Origin: Thermosynechococcaceae cyanobacterium MS004
GTDB taxonomy: Bacteria > Cyanobacteriota > Cyanobacteriia > Thermosynechococcales > Thermosynechococcaceae
DNA: 64,000 nucleotides
NCBI GenBank assembly: GCA_022402525.1
Contig: JAKRSB010000115.1
Span: forward strand, 62,001 to 126,000
Direction: 5' to 3'
Positions within the stretch are counted from its first letter, which is position 1, and the number at the start of each line of letters is the position of its first letter. This document shows, in pieces, positions 63,536 to 64,000 of the stretch. Made by a program: the position numbers and the translations under genes. The notes beneath the pieces were generated by a model. That model saw only the letters and a program-made list of their open reading frames with translations. It had not been told where the DNA came from and made no database searches.

Positions 63536-64000
63536 ATGACCTTAGGCAGTCCACGCTCCATTCAAACCCTCCTGAAACCCAAAACAATCCGACCGACTGT
63601 GTTTTGGCGGCTTTCTGAAGAGATTCCTTCTACCCTCAATACGGCACTGGTGTTTACCTCCATTGCTTTACCCTTGCTGGTGTGGTGGATAATTACAACC
63701 TTTGGCAATATTGACCCCAAATTTTTGCCTTCCCCAGGGCAAGTTTTGGAAGCCTTTAGGCGACTGTGGGCGAGTGGCGACCTGCTCAAAGATACGGTGG
63801 CGAGCCTCTGGCGGGTTGGGGTTGGGTTCTTTATGGCGGTGTTGTTTTCGGTGCCCGTGGGCGTACTGATGGGGAGTTTCCCTAGCATTCGCGCCCTGCT
63901 GGAGCCGCTCTTTGGGTTGATTCGCTACATGCCAGCACCAGCCTTTATTCCGCTGCTGATTTTGTATCTCGGTATTGGCGAGGAGCCTAAAGTGACGCTC
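63536..64000 (+). CDS. ABC transporter permease (NitT/TauT type), N-terminal part
   Basis: 155 residues are visible and the gene runs off the right edge. After a cytosolic start (MTLGSPRSIQTLLKPKT) comes a transmembrane helix (ALVFTSIALPLLVWWIIT), then FLPSPGQVLEAFRRLWASGDLLKDTVASLWRVGVGFFMAVLFSVPVGVLMG, the classic beginning of SsuC/TauC/NrtB permeases, and MPAPAFIPLLILYLGIGEEPK leading into the EAA loop. It pairs with the binding protein upstream. An ATP-binding subunit is expected beyond the window. Confidence 0.92.
   Translation, partial: MTLGSPRSIQTLLKPKTIRPTVFWRLSEEIPSTLNTALVFTSIALPLLVWWIITTFGNIDPKFLPSPGQVLEAFRRLWASGDLLKDTVASLWRVGVGFFMAVLFSVPVGVLMGSFPSIRALLEPLFGLIRYMPAPAFIPLLILYLGIGEEPKVTL

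Overview
The window is a piece of a cyanobacterial chromosome. The octamer GCGATCGC (HIP1) and its shorter forms recur in almost every gene. Several genes are diagnostic of cyanobacteria: petL and ndhO of the photosynthetic electron transport chain, a CYP120-type P450, a SigG-type ECF sigma factor with its anti-sigma factor, a two-domain PTPS/QueD protein and two DUF1400 hydrolases. Base composition is moderate to slightly GC-rich in core genes and clearly AT-rich in a few accessory patches. The genus cannot be fixed from sequence alone.

Layout. 0-9 kb: end of an alpha-amylase, a DUF4079 membrane protein, an SbcC/SMC-like ATPase, PrxQ, a 7TM-HD phosphodiesterase, and thiC behind a TPP riboswitch. 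9-23.6 kb: a conserved hypothetical, two tandem DUF1400 hydrolases, truB, msrA, murF, glmU, a VTE6-like kinase with an ABC-F ATPase, petL, clpS and a sugar-nucleotidyltransferase. 24-34.6 kb: an LCP-family protein, smpB, a thioredoxin-like protein, a membrane protein with a possible degenerate voltage-sensor fold, then the classic rimP-nusA-ylxR-infB cluster behind a rimP-leader-like hairpin. 34.8-35.7 kb: the tandem PTPS gene.

35.8-40.3 kb is an accessory islet and the most unusual part. Three copies of a REP-like element carry remnants of a REP-associated (Y1) transposase. Among them lie a eukaryotic-type protein kinase gene, an array of degenerate hairpin repeats, the frameshifted N-terminal half of an integron-type integrase fused to the tail of an Rpn/DUF4351 protein, and a ParE-type toxin-antitoxin pair. 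The divergent layout of integrase and kinase, plus half of an attC-like site behind the kinase, suggests a decayed integron. A P450 gene broken by one stop codon follows.

41.8-54.7 kb: chromate transporter, Deg/HtrA protease, RecQ-like helicase, anti-sigma factor and SigG, a rhodanese, a conserved unknown, a lipoprotein, ndhO, malate dehydrogenase, an AT-rich patch with a broken membrane gene and a hicBA pair whose toxin has a nonsense codon, then plsY. 55-64 kb: a stand-alone protein resembling the LanM lanthipeptide dehydratase domain without its catalytic residues, homoserine dehydrogenase, a Ca2+/H+ antiporter, an FHA-domain protein, a UDP-glucuronate 4-epimerase-type enzyme, and the start of a NitT/TauT-type ABC transporter that runs off the end.

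A feature of the whole window is that many intergenic regions, and several coding regions, hold locally generated tandem repeats of 12-17 bp whose sequence is unrelated from place to place. No tRNA, rRNA or CRISPR array was recognised.
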